Shown here: piece by piece, positions 51,567 to 59,482 of the stretch
How the letters are laid out: each line of letters opens with the position of its first letter
How positions within the stretch are numbered: the stretch's first letter is position 1
From: DASQGA01 sp963722715
GTDB lineage: Bacteria; Actinomycetota; Thermoleophilia; Gaiellales; Gaiellaceae
Direction of reading: 5' to 3'
Assembly: GCA_963722715.1 (NCBI GenBank)
Contig: CAVROA010000004.1
Location: forward strand, 1 to 64,000
Length of the DNA stretch: 64,000 nucleotides
Notes under the pieces: model-generated
What the model was told of the DNA's origin: nothing
Database searches by the model: none
The model's input: the letters and a program-made list of their open reading frames with translations, nothing else
Program-made: the position numbers and the translations under genes

Positions 51567-52237
51567 TGGCAGTTGACGTACAGCAGGTGCGCCAGCGCGA
51601 GATCGAGTCGCGTGAGCTCAAAGAGCGCGTCGTCGAGATCAACCGCGTCGCAAAGGTCGTCAAGGGAGGCCGTCGCTTTTCCTTCACGGCGCTCGTCGTG
51701 ATCGGGGACGAGGTCGACCGCGTCGGCGTGGGCTACGGCAAGGCGCGTGAGGTGCCGCTGGCCATCTCGAAGGCAGTGGACGACGCGAAGAAGAACCTCT
51801 TCCAGGTGCCGAAGAAGGGGCAGACGATCACCCACGAGGTCGTGGGCAGGTTCGCCGCCGCCCGGGTCGTGCTCCGGCCTGCGAGCGAGGGAACCGGCGT
51901 CATCGCCGGCGGAGGGGTCCGTGCCGTTCTCGAGCTGGGCGGGATTCGGGACATTCTCGCGAAGAGCCTGGGTACGCCGAATCCGATCAATGTGCTGAAG
52001 GCGACCGTGGACGGCCTGCAGCAGCTCCGGCGACCGGAAGAGGTCGCCGCGGCGCGTGGGTTGACCGTCCAGCAGGTGCTCTTCCCGCGCAAGCAAAAGC
52101 AGGATGCCGAGAGCACACCGGTTGAAGTCCAGGAGCCCCCACAGGCGCCGGCCGCCGAGCAGGCAGAGCCCGAGACGACGGAAACCACGGAGACGACGGA
52201 GACGAGTGGCGAAGCTGAAGATCACCCAGGTTCGTAG
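51566..52237 (+). CDS. rpsE: 30S ribosomal protein S5 with ~50-residue C-terminal tail
   Basis: 223 residues, GTG start. LKERVVEINRVAKVVKGGRRF and the S5 fold-2 signature (PASEGTGVIAGGGVRAVLE) are intact. The core ends near 170; the tail is Glu/Pro/Ala/Thr-rich with ETTETTE repeats. The rpmD GTG lies inside the tail, 32 nt before the rpsE stop, an unusually long overlap. S5 supports decoding fidelity and the mRNA entry site. Confidence 0.96.
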   Translation: MAVDVQQVRQREIESRELKERVVEINRVAKVVKGGRRFSFTALVVIGDEVDRVGVGYGKAREVPLAISKAVDDAKKNLFQVPKKGQTITHEVVGRFAAARVVLRPASEGTGVIAGGGVRAVLELGGIRDILAKSLGTPNPINVLKATVDGLQQLRRPEEVAAARGLTVQQVLFPRKQKQDAESTPVEVQEPPQAPAAEQAEPETTETTETTETSGEAEDHPGS

Positions 52238-52385
52238 CCAGATCGGCCAGAGCAAGAAGCACCGCGGCACGCTCCGCGCGCTCGGCCTGGGCAAGATCGG
52301 GCGCACGGTCGAGCATCCGGAGAGCCCGCAGACGCTCGGTATGCTCAGAAAAGTCCGCCACCTCGTGAGGATCGACGAAAGCTGA
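52206..52385 (+). CDS. rpmD: 50S ribosomal protein L30
   Basis: 59 residues from GTG 52206, inside the end of rpsE. AKLKITQVRSQIGQSKKHRGTLRALGLGKIGRT is the family pattern. Single-domain ferredoxin-like fold. Its TGA overlaps the rplO ATG. Confidence 0.95.
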   Translation: MAKLKITQVRSQIGQSKKHRGTLRALGLGKIGRTVEHPESPQTLGMLRKVRHLVRIDES

Positions 52386-53062
52386 TGCCGCCTAAGACCC
52401 CCGAAGAACGAGAGCTCTCGCTCTCGAACCTGAAGCCGGCCCAGAAGCGGCAGCGGCGCAAGCGCGTCGGCCGCGGCCTGGCTTCCGGGAAGGGGCGTTA
52501 CTCCGGTCGCGGGATCAAGGGGCAGAAGTCCCGTGCAGGCTCGCACTCGATGCGACCCGGCTTCGAAGGGGGTCAGATGCCGCTCTACATGCGGCTCGGA
52601 AAGCAGCGCGGCTCCACGTCGAAGGACGCCATGCCGGTCGGCCCCCATCGGACGCACACGATTCCCGTCAATCTCGCCGACCTCGAGCGGGTCTTCGACG
52701 ACGGCGCCGAGGTAACACTCGAGGCCCTACTCGACAAGCGCCTGATTCGAAACACCCGTACTGACGTCAAGATTCTCGGAAACGGCGAGCTGAAGAAGAA
52801 GCTGACCGTGACCGCGCACCGGTTCTCGAAGACGGCCGCAGAGAAGATCGAAGCCGCCGGCGGCACCGCCACCGCGCTGCGCCCTCCGCGCGAGGTGAAG
52901 CGGCGGGCGCCGAAGAAGCTGAAGCCCGAGGAGCCGGCCGACGAGGTTGACACGCCTGCCGCCGACGAGCCGGCCGCAGCCGAAACGGAGCCGGCGGAGC
53001 CCGAGAATGCGGGCGCGCCCGAGGAGAACGGCGAGGCCGAGGCTCCCGAGAGCGAGGGCTAG
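52385..53062 (+). CDS. rplO: 50S ribosomal protein L15 with ~70-residue C-terminal tail
   Basis: 225 residues against about 145-150 usual. NLKPAQKRQRRKRVGRGLASGKGRYSGRGIKGQKSR and GFEGGQMPLYMRL mark L15; the core ends near VTAHRFSKTAAEKIEAAGG (about 155). The tail is Glu/Pro/Ala-rich and acidic. Six nt before secY. Confidence 0.96.
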   Translation: MPPKTPEERELSLSNLKPAQKRQRRKRVGRGLASGKGRYSGRGIKGQKSRAGSHSMRPGFEGGQMPLYMRLGKQRGSTSKDAMPVGPHRTHTIPVNLADLERVFDDGAEVTLEALLDKRLIRNTRTDVKILGNGELKKKLTVTAHRFSKTAAEKIEAAGGTATALRPPREVKRRAPKKLKPEEPADEVDTPAADEPAAAETEPAEPENAGAPEENGEAEAPESEG

Positions 53063-53068
53063 CCCGGA

Positions 53069-54322
53069 ATGTTCTCCTGGCTGACAAACGCATGGCGCGT
53101 CCCGGAGCTGCGCCACAGGGTCATCTTCACTGCGATGATCCTCTTCTTCTACCGGCTCGGGAGCTGGATTCCCGTCCCGGGCGTCGACTCGTCGAAGATC
53201 GAGGAGTACTTCAACAACCAAGGCGGCACGATCCTCGGCCTCCTGAACATCTTCTCGGGCGGGGCGCTCTCCCAGTTCGCGCTCTTCGCGCTCGGGATCA
53301 TGCCCTACGTCACGGCCTCGATCATCCTCCAGCTGATGACCGTGGTGATCCCGCGCCTCGAGCAGCTACAGAAGGAGGGTGAGGCCGGGTACGCCAAGAT
53401 CAACCAGTACACGCGCTACCTGACGGTCGTCCTCGCAGCGCTCCAGGCGGCGGGCTACTCGTACCTCTTCCAGCGCCAGGGCGCGCTCACGCTCACCCCG
53501 AGCCGCTTCGTCCTGATCCTCGTCTCGCTGACCGCGGCGACCACGCTGCTCATGTGGATGGGCGAGCTGATCACGAAGCGCGGAATCGGTAACGGGATCT
53601 CGCTTCTCATCTTCGCCTCGATCCTCTCGGGCCTTCCGGGAGGCATCCGCGCCTGGTACGAGGGGACACCGTTCGAGCAGCTCATGTTCCCGCTCCTCGC
53701 GCTCGCGATCATCCTGGCCGTCGTCTTCGTCCAGGAGGGCCAGCGCCGAATTCCGATCCAGTACGCGAAGCGCATGGTCGGCCGCCGCATGACCACGGGA
53801 GGCGCGACCTACATGCCGCTGCGCGTCAACATGGCGGGCGTCATCCCGATCATCTTCGCCGCGGCGATCATGGCGTTCCCGCCCACGATCGGCCAGTTCT
53901 TCCCACAGACGCAGACCTTCATCAACTCGAACTTCTCGCCCACCAGCCTGCCGTACCTGTTCCTGCAGGCCTTCCTGATCATCATCTTCACGTACTTCTA
54001 TACGGCGGTCCAGTTCAACCCGGTCGACCAGGCGGACAACCTCCGCAAGCATGGCGGCTACGTGCCCGGGATCAGGCCCGGCCCTCCGACCGCCCAGTAT
54101 CTCGACCGCGTGCTGACCCGGTTGACCCTGCCCGGGGCGCTCTTCCTCGCACTCGTCGCCACTCTGCCGACACTTTTCATCCGCTACGGGGGGTTCTCGC
54201 AGGCGACCTCGGCGGCCCTCGGTGGCACGTCGATCCTCATCGTGGTGGGCGTCGCGCTCGACACCATGCGCCAAATGGAGTCGCAGATGATGATGCGCCA
54301 CTACGAAGGCTTCCTGAAATAG
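53069..54322 (+). CDS. secY: Preprotein translocase subunit SecY
   Basis: 417 residues, ten predicted membrane helices. The plug region GGTILGLLNIFSGGALSQF, the loop TKRGIGNGISLLIF, and the C-terminal cytoplasmic PGIRPGPPTAQYL with R for SecA contact are present. Forms the membrane channel with SecE at 23904. Nine nt before adk. Confidence 0.98.
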   Translation: MFSWLTNAWRVPELRHRVIFTAMILFFYRLGSWIPVPGVDSSKIEEYFNNQGGTILGLLNIFSGGALSQFALFALGIMPYVTASIILQLMTVVIPRLEQLQKEGEAGYAKINQYTRYLTVVLAALQAAGYSYLFQRQGALTLTPSRFVLILVSLTAATTLLMWMGELITKRGIGNGISLLIFASILSGLPGGIRAWYEGTPFEQLMFPLLALAIILAVVFVQEGQRRIPIQYAKRMVGRRMTTGGATYMPLRVNMAGVIPIIFAAAIMAFPPTIGQFFPQTQTFINSNFSPTSLPYLFLQAFLIIIFTYFYTAVQFNPVDQADNLRKHGGYVPGIRPGPPTAQYLDRVLTRLTLPGALFLALVATLPTLFIRYGGFSQATSAALGGTSILIVVGVALDTMRQMESQMMMRHYEGFLK

Positions 54323-54330
54323 GCTCCGGT

Positions 54331-54900
54331 ATGGGCCTCGACATCGTCATCCTCGGTCCGCCCGGGGCCGGAAAAGGCACCCAGGCGAAGCTGATCGCCG
54401 ACGAGCTCGGAATTCCGCACGTGGCCACGGGCGACATGCTGCGCGCCGCGATCGCGAACGGCTCGCCGCTCGGAAGGCAGGTCCGAGAGATCGTTCTGGA
54501 AGGCCACCTCGTCCCCGACAACCTCATGATCGGGCTCGTCCGCGAGCGGCTCCTCGCCGACGACACAAAGGACGGGTTCGTGCTCGACGGCTTCCCGCGC
54601 ACGCTTGCCCAGGCCGAGGGCCTCGATCGGATGCTCGAGGAGATCGACCGCGGCGACCTGTCGGTGGTCCTGAACTTCGAGCTTCCAGAGGAGGTTGCCG
54701 AGCAGCGGCTGCTCGACCGCCATCGGGACGACGACACGCCCGAGGTGATTCGCACGCGCCTTCGCGAGCAGTACGTCCCCGAGGATCTCGTCGAGTACTA
54801 CCGAAGTCGTGGAAACCTCGTCGGGATCCACGCCGACCGCTCCGTCGCCGATGTTTTCTCCGAGGTGCAGGACGTTCTGCAGACGGCTGGAGCACAATGA
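54331..54900 (+). CDS. adk: Adenylate kinase
   Basis: 189 residues. P-loop GPPGAGKGTQAKL, AMP-binding TGDMLRAAI, and DGFPRTLAQAEGLD. The LID is the short form (after HRDDDTPEVIRTRL), with no zinc cysteines. Catalyses ATP + AMP to 2 ADP. Overlaps map by 4 nt. Confidence 0.97.
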   Translation: MGLDIVILGPPGAGKGTQAKLIADELGIPHVATGDMLRAAIANGSPLGRQVREIVLEGHLVPDNLMIGLVRERLLADDTKDGFVLDGFPRTLAQAEGLDRMLEEIDRGDLSVVLNFELPEEVAEQRLLDRHRDDDTPEVIRTRLREQYVPEDLVEYYRSRGNLVGIHADRSVADVFSEVQDVLQTAGAQ

Positions 54901-55673
54901 TCATCCGCAAGTCATCCGAGGAAATCGAGGCCATGGCCCGAGCCGGCGCTGTCGTCGCCGAGACCCTCGACGTCCTGAGAGAGCAGATACAGCCTGGGGT
55001 GACCACGCTCGAGCTCGACGCCGTCGCCGAGGAGTTCATCCGATCGCGCGGGGGCATCCCGACGTTCAAGGGCTACCGCGGCTTTCCGGGCTCGATCTGC
55101 ACCTCTCCCAACACGATGGTGGTGCACGGGATCCCGGGCCCCTACCGGCTCGAGGATGGCGATGTGATCTCGGTCGACGTCGGCGTGACCCTCGACGGCT
55201 TCGTCGGGGACTCTGCCTTCACGTTCCCGGTGGGGGAGATCGACGCGGACACCCAGCGGCTGCTCGACGTCGGCCAGGCCGCGCTTGCGGCCGGGATCGA
55301 AGAGGCGCGCCCGGGCAATCACATCGGGCACATCTCGGCCGCCGTCCAGCGGGTTACCGAGGCGGCAGGCTTCTCAGTGGTCCGATCCCTGGTCGGACAC
55401 GGCGTGGGCAGATCGATGCACGAGGAGCCGCAGATTCCGAACGTGGGGGAGCCCGGCCGGGGACCGAAGCTCGCAACCGGCATGACGCTTGCGATCGAGC
55501 CGATGATCAACGCCGGTGAAGCGGGCGTGTGGGTGGCCGACGATCACTGGTCGATTTACACCGACGACAAGTCCCTTTCGGCCCACTTCGAGCACACGGT
55601 CGCGGTCACGGACGATGGGCCCCGGATCCTGACCCAGCCACGGGTTCCGGCCACCGGGTCTTTGCTAAGATAG
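54897..55673 (+). CDS. map: Type I methionine aminopeptidase
   Basis: 258 residues. Metal ligands are in the expected motifs: DVGVTLDGFVGDSAFTF (two Asp), GHGVGRSMHEEP (His), AIEPMI (Glu) and FEHTVAVT (Glu). No N-terminal zinc finger or SH3-binding extension. Removes the initiator Met from nascent chains. Normally followed by infA, which is absent here. Confidence 0.97.
   Translation: MIIRKSSEEIEAMARAGAVVAETLDVLREQIQPGVTTLELDAVAEEFIRSRGGIPTFKGYRGFPGSICTSPNTMVVHGIPGPYRLEDGDVISVDVGVTLDGFVGDSAFTFPVGEIDADTQRLLDVGQAALAAGIEEARPGNHIGHISAAVQRVTEAAGFSVVRSLVGHGVGRSMHEEPQIPNVGEPGRGPKLATGMTLAIEPMINAGEAGVWVADDHWSIYTDDKSLSAHFEHTVAVTDDGPRILTQPRVPATGSLLR
55666..55671 (+). promoter_or_regulatory. Candidate extended -10 within the end of map, upstream of rpmJ
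   Basis: TTTGCTAAGAT with TAAGAT at 55666-55671 overlaps the last map codons. The following 50-nt leader contains GCGGCC and GGCCGC, which can pair. It could give the rpmJ-rpsM-rpsK-rpsD-rpoA-rplQ genes their own promoter. Confidence 0.4.
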
Positions 55674-55724
55674 AGCGGTTTCGCGGCCGAGCCGGGTTTC
55701 ACCCTGGCCGCCGCGGTAATCCCT

Positions 55725-55838
55725 ATGAAAGTCAGAGCTTCCGTCAAACCGATGTGCGACCGCTGCCGCGTGATCAAGCGGCACGGAAAAGTCCTGGTCA
55801 TTTGCACGAACCCGCGGCACAAGCAGCGGCAAGGATAA
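55725..55838 (+). CDS. rpmJ: 50S ribosomal protein L36, zinc-binding form
   Basis: 37 residues. It starts KVRASVKPMCDRC; the ligands C-x2-C, C (VICTNPRH) and H make this the C+ form. Short basic protein of the GTPase-centre region. Too short for most gene callers. Ten nt to rpsM, with AAGGAGAG between. Confidence 0.95.
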   Translation: MKVRASVKPMCDRCRVIKRHGKVLVICTNPRHKQRQG

Positions 55839-55848
55839 GGAGAGAGAC

Positions 55849-56232
55849 TTGGCACGAATCGCAGGCGTCAACCTTCCACGCGAGAAGCGGCTCGAGGTCG
55901 GCCTGACCTACATCTACGGGATCGGTCCGTCCACCTCGCGGAAGATCGCCGCCGAGCTCGGCCTTTCGCCCGACACCAAGGTGCGCGACCTGACCGACGA
56001 GGAGATCACCAAGCTCCGCACGTATATCGACGACGGCGTCTCCGTCGAAGGCGACCTTCGCCGCGAGCGCTCGCAGAGCATCAAGCGGCTCCAGGAGATC
56101 GGCGCCTATCGCGGCGTTCGCCACCGGCGCGGCCTCCCCGTGAACGGCCAGCGCACGAAGACCAACGCCCGCACCCGCAAGGGCCCCAAGAAGACCGTGG
56201 GCCGCGGCAAGAAGGCCGTGGCGAAGACCTAG
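55849..56232 (+). CDS. rpsM: 30S ribosomal protein S13
   Basis: 127 residues, TTG start with AAGGAG 9 nt upstream. ARIAGVNLPREKRLEVGLTYIYGIG and RGVRHRRGLPVNGQRTKTNARTRKG are diagnostic. Forms bridges B1a and B1b with the 50S and contacts the P-site tRNA. Confidence 0.97.
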   Translation: MARIAGVNLPREKRLEVGLTYIYGIGPSTSRKIAAELGLSPDTKVRDLTDEEITKLRTYIDDGVSVEGDLRRERSQSIKRLQEIGAYRGVRHRRGLPVNGQRTKTNARTRKGPKKTVGRGKKAVAKT

Positions 56233-56233
56233 C

Positions 56234-56638
56234 GTGGCGCCTCCTCGCCGATCAGCGGCCAAGGGCCGAACGCGCCGTCGCGTCAAGAAGAACATCGCCA
56301 TCGGTCAGGCGCACATCAAGACGTCGTTCAACAACACGATCGTGTCGCTGACCGACAAGGACGGGAACGTGATCGCATGGGAGAGCGCCGGCTCGGCGGG
56401 CTTCAAGGGCTCGCGCAAGTCGACGCCGTTCGCCGCGCAGGTCACGGCCGACTCGTGCGCGCGGAAGGGCATGGAGCACGGGCTCCAGAAGATCGAGGTC
56501 TTCGTGAAGGGACCGGGTTCGGGTCGTGAGACCGCGATTCGCTCGCTCCAGGCCGCAGGCCTCGAGGTGCTGGGCGTCCGCGACGTCTCGCCCCAGGCGC
56601 ACAACGGCGTCCGCCAGAAGAAAAGGCGGAGGGTCTAA
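56234..56638 (+). CDS. rpsK: 30S ribosomal protein S11
   Basis: 134 residues, GTG start. KKNIAIGQAHIKTSFNNTIV and TPFAAQVTADSCARKGMEHG are family motifs, with the usual end DVSPQAHNGVRQKKRRRV. Shapes the 30S platform near the E site. Its TAA overlaps the rpsD ATG. Confidence 0.98.
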   Translation: MAPPRRSAAKGRTRRRVKKNIAIGQAHIKTSFNNTIVSLTDKDGNVIAWESAGSAGFKGSRKSTPFAAQVTADSCARKGMEHGLQKIEVFVKGPGSGRETAIRSLQAAGLEVLGVRDVSPQAHNGVRQKKRRRV

Positions 56639-57261
56639 TGGCCCGCGAGAACCTCGGAACCAAGTGCCGCAACTGCCGGCGCGAAGGGCTCAAGCTCTTC
56701 CTGAAGGGCGAGCGCTGCCTGACCGAGAAGTGCTCGGTCGAGCGCCGGAGCTATCCGCCGGGGGAGCACGGCCGCGGGCGCATCAAGCAGTCCGAGTACC
56801 TGCTCCAGCTCCGCGAGAAGCAGAAGGCCCGCCGCTACTACGGGATTCTCGAGAAGCAGTTCCGCGGCTACTACAAGAAGGCGTCGCGGCGTTCAGGAAT
56901 CACCGGCGAGGAGCTCCTGCGGATGCTCGAGACCAGGCTCGACAACGTGGTCTACCGGCTCGGGTTCGCCGCCTCCCGCGCACAGGCGAGGCAGCTGATC
57001 CGCCACGGGCACTTCCAGGTGAACGGCCGCCGGGTCAACATCCCGAGCTTCCAGGTGCGGCCCGACATGATCGTTGCGATGAAGGCGGGGAGCCCGGCAG
57101 AGCCGGTCATCCGCGACGCGACCGACCTGACGGCGTCGGTCTCACCGTGGCTCCAGGCCGACCACGACAACCTGACAGGCAAGATCCTGAAGCTTCCGGA
57201 GCGCGACGAGATCGACGCTCCGGTGCAAGAACAGCTCATCGTCGAGCTCTATTCGAAGTAG
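56638..57261 (+). CDS. rpsD: 30S ribosomal protein S4, zinc-binding form
   Basis: 207 residues. The N-terminal cysteines (CRNC near 10-13, then CLTEKC near 26-31) mark the C+ form. The S4 RNA-binding domain RLDNVVYRLGFAASRAQARQLIRHGHF is intact. A primary 16S-binding assembly protein; in other bacteria it represses the alpha operon. Confidence 0.97.
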   Translation: MARENLGTKCRNCRREGLKLFLKGERCLTEKCSVERRSYPPGEHGRGRIKQSEYLLQLREKQKARRYYGILEKQFRGYYKKASRRSGITGEELLRMLETRLDNVVYRLGFAASRAQARQLIRHGHFQVNGRRVNIPSFQVRPDMIVAMKAGSPAEPVIRDATDLTASVSPWLQADHDNLTGKILKLPERDEIDAPVQEQLIVELYSK

Positions 57262-57310
57262 GCGCGAGGCGTGCCTCGCCCATTCATCTGTAGGAGATAG
57301 GAAGGAACGC

Positions 57311-58273
57311 ATGGCTACCAGAACGGCAACGATGGATTTTCAGATCCCCAGGATCGTCCACGAGGAGGTCGACGAGCGAAACGGCGTCTTCGTGATCGAG
57401 CCGCTCGATCGCGGCTTCGGCTACACGTTCGGCAACTCGCTGCGGCGCGTGCTGCTTTCCTCACTCGAGGGAGCCGCGGTCACGTCCGTGAAGATCGAGG
57501 GCGTCGCCCACGAGTTCACGACGCTGCAGGGAGTTCGCGAGGACGTCACCGACATCATCCTCAACCTCAAGAACCTGATCTGCCGGCTCGAGGGCGATTC
57601 GCCCGAGGTCGAGGTGCGGCTCGAGAAGAAGGGCTCCGGGGCGGTCAAGGCCTCGGACATCGCCGCGCCCGCTGACCTCGAGATCCTGAACCCGGACCTC
57701 GAGATCGCGAACCTCTCCGACAAGGGGAAGCTCGACATCATCCTCACGATCGGCCGCGGCCGGGGCTACGTCCCCGCCGAGCTGAACCGCGAGCCCGAGC
57801 AGTCGATCGGCGTCATTCCCGTCGACTCGATCTTCTCGCCGGTGCGCCGCGTCTCCTACGAGGTCGAGGCGGCTCGCGTTGGTCAGCGCACCGACTACGA
57901 CAAGCTGAGGCTCGACGTCACCACCGACGGCTCGCTCGACCCGCGCGACGCGATCGCGCAGGCCGCCGAGATCCTGATCCGGCAGCTCGCCATCTTCACC
58001 GACATCGACAAGATCGAGGGTTTCGGGGAAGCGGCCAGTGAGGCCCAGGCCGAGGTGCCCCAGGCGCACGGGATGGAGAACTTCCCGATCGAGGAGCTCG
58101 AGCTCGGCGTCCGCAGCTACAACTGCCTGAAGAGAGTCGGAATCGAGACGATCGGCGACCTGGTCACGAAGAGCGAGAACGAGCTCGCCGCGATCCCGAA
58201 CTTCGGCAAGAAGTCGATCGAGGAAGTCAGCGAGACGCTCCAGGCCCACGGCCTGAGCCTCCGCGACGACTGA
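57311..58273 (+). CDS. rpoA: RNA polymerase alpha subunit
   Basis: 320 residues. The N-terminal dimerisation domain has EPLDRGFGYTFGNSLRRVLLSSL. The C-terminal domain (about 250-310, LELGVRSYNCLKRVGIETIGDLV ... IPNFGKKSIEEV) contacts UP elements and activators. A 49-nt spacer with a GGAAGG site precedes ATG 57311. Confidence 0.98.
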   Translation: MATRTATMDFQIPRIVHEEVDERNGVFVIEPLDRGFGYTFGNSLRRVLLSSLEGAAVTSVKIEGVAHEFTTLQGVREDVTDIILNLKNLICRLEGDSPEVEVRLEKKGSGAVKASDIAAPADLEILNPDLEIANLSDKGKLDIILTIGRGRGYVPAELNREPEQSIGVIPVDSIFSPVRRVSYEVEAARVGQRTDYDKLRLDVTTDGSLDPRDAIAQAAEILIRQLAIFTDIDKIEGFGEAASEAQAEVPQAHGMENFPIEELELGVRSYNCLKRVGIETIGDLVTKSENELAAIPNFGKKSIEEVSETLQAHGLSLRDD

Positions 58274-58278
58274 GGCCA

Positions 58279-58668
58279 ATGAGGCACCAGCGGGCAGGCA
58301 GGAAGCTCGGGCGCGACTCGGCCCATCGAAAGGCGCTCTACGCCAATCTCGCGAGCGCGCTGATCGAGCACGGTCGGATCAAGACCACCGAGGCGAAGGC
58401 CAAGGAGGTACGGCCGATCGTCGAGCAGATGATCACGCTCGGGAAGAGGGGGGACGTCTCGGCGCAGCGCCAGGCCGTGGCATTCCTGCGCTCGAAGCCC
58501 ATCGCGCACAGGCTGTTCACCGAGATCGCCCCCCGCTTCGCAGACCGAGCAGGGGGCTACACCCGGGTCGTCAAGCTGGGCCCACGGCAGGGCGACGCCG
58601 CTCAGATGGCGTACCTCGAGCTCGTGGACTACGTCCCCGAGCGCGCACCCGCCCCGGCCGCCGGCTAG
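58279..58668 (+). CDS. rplQ: 50S ribosomal protein L17
   Basis: 129 residues. RHQRAGRKLGRDSAHRKALYANLASALIEHGRIKTTEAKAKEVRP is the family signature. Lies near the tunnel exit. Its stop overlaps the stop of the convergent SRPBCC gene by 3 bp, so no terminator fits between them. Confidence 0.98.
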   Translation: MRHQRAGRKLGRDSAHRKALYANLASALIEHGRIKTTEAKAKEVRPIVEQMITLGKRGDVSAQRQAVAFLRSKPIAHRLFTEIAPRFADRAGGYTRVVKLGPRQGDAAQMAYLELVDYVPERAPAPAAG

Positions 58669-59117
58669 TCCGCGTCGACCGCCTCGGCGTACGCTCCGAG
58701 CACTCCCGTCCAACCGGTGGCGTAGTTCGTCCGCGTCGCCTCGGCCTCGTCGCCGAGAACCTCCCAGCCCGTCTGCTCGAGCTCGACCCGCGTTCCGTCG
58801 TCTTCGGCCACGAAGCGGATCTCGAGCTGCTGCGCGGTCTCCGGGCCGCGTCCTGCATGCCACGTCATGCCGATCCGGCCGGGGGGATCCCACGTCGTGA
58901 TCTCGCCCCACTCGTGCTCGGTGCCGTCGTCCAGCCGTTCGTAAAAGCGGCCGCCAACGTGGCCTTCGAGGACAATCGTGTCCACCCGCTCGTGGCCGAC
59001 GGAGTGAGTCCGGGCGGGCCACCAGCTCGCGAGTCCCTCCGTGAATACCCGGAATGCCACTTCGGGCGGGCGGGCGACCGTGATCGTCTTGCGGAGTGTG
59101 AGGTCAGTTACTTCCAT
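58665..59117 (-). CDS. SRPBCC / AHSA1-type domain protein
   Basis: 150 residues from ATG 59117. LRKTITVARPPEVAFRVFTEGLASWWP and WDPPGRIGMTWHAG ... VELEQTGWE give the START/AHSA1 helix-grip fold. These proteins bind hydrophobic ligands and are often encoded next to an ArsR-type repressor. The start overlaps the end of the arsR-type gene by 14 nt, so the two are one operon. Confidence 0.88.
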   Translation of the reverse strand: MEVTDLTLRKTITVARPPEVAFRVFTEGLASWWPARTHSVGHERVDTIVLEGHVGGRFYERLDDGTEHEWGEITTWDPPGRIGMTWHAGRGPETAQQLEIRFVAEDDGTRVELEQTGWEVLGDEAEATRTNYATGWTGVLGAYAEAVDAD

Positions 59118-59430
59118 GCTGCTCTCCTTCCAGCTCGGTTTCCACTGCCGTCTTGAAGGCGGCCAGCGCTTGGGTCCAGAACGCGTCGAAGTACGAGCGG
59201 AGCTCGGCGACCGCGTCGGGCTCGACCCGATAGACGCGTCGCGTACCGACACGGCTCTCGGAGACGAGACCGGCGTCCTTCAGCACCCGCAGGTGCTGGG
59301 AGACCGCGGGCCGGCTGACAGGAAGCTCACCGGCCAGGTCACCGACCGACCGGGGCCCGTCGCCGAGAAGCTCGAAGATCGTCCGCCGGGTCGAGTCCCC
59401 GAGCGCCGCGATGCCGTTTCCGTAAGCCAT
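59104..59430 (-). CDS. ArsR-family transcriptional repressor
   Basis: 108 residues. Winged-helix motif: ALGDSTRRTIFELLGDGPRSVGDLAGELPVSRPAVSQHLRVLKDAGLV, then a beta-wing (SRVGTRRVYRVEP). No metal-binding cysteines (CxC) are present, so a metal sensor is unlikely; it belongs with the SRPBCC-associated ArsR type. It probably represses its own operon through the repeats at 59433-59455. Confidence 0.92.
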   Translation of the reverse strand: MAYGNGIAALGDSTRRTIFELLGDGPRSVGDLAGELPVSRPAVSQHLRVLKDAGLVSESRVGTRRVYRVEPDAVAELRSYFDAFWTQALAAFKTAVETELEGEQHGSN

Positions 59431-59432
59431 TA

Positions 59433-59469
59433 CTTACGGTAAGCATACACTTACGCAGTCGCATGTCAA
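59433..59469 (-). promoter_or_regulatory. Promoter and operator of the ArsR-SRPBCC operon
   Basis: On the reverse strand TTGACA (59469-59464), 16 bp, TATGCT (59447-59442). The palindrome CTTACGGTAAG (59433-59443) overlaps the -10, and another CTTACG lies at 59450-59455; a CGTAAG also occurs at 59421 inside the gene. ATG 59430 follows the -10 by 11 nt, so the leader is very short. Confidence 0.7.
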
Positions 59470-59482
59470 CTAGCCTCCGCCG

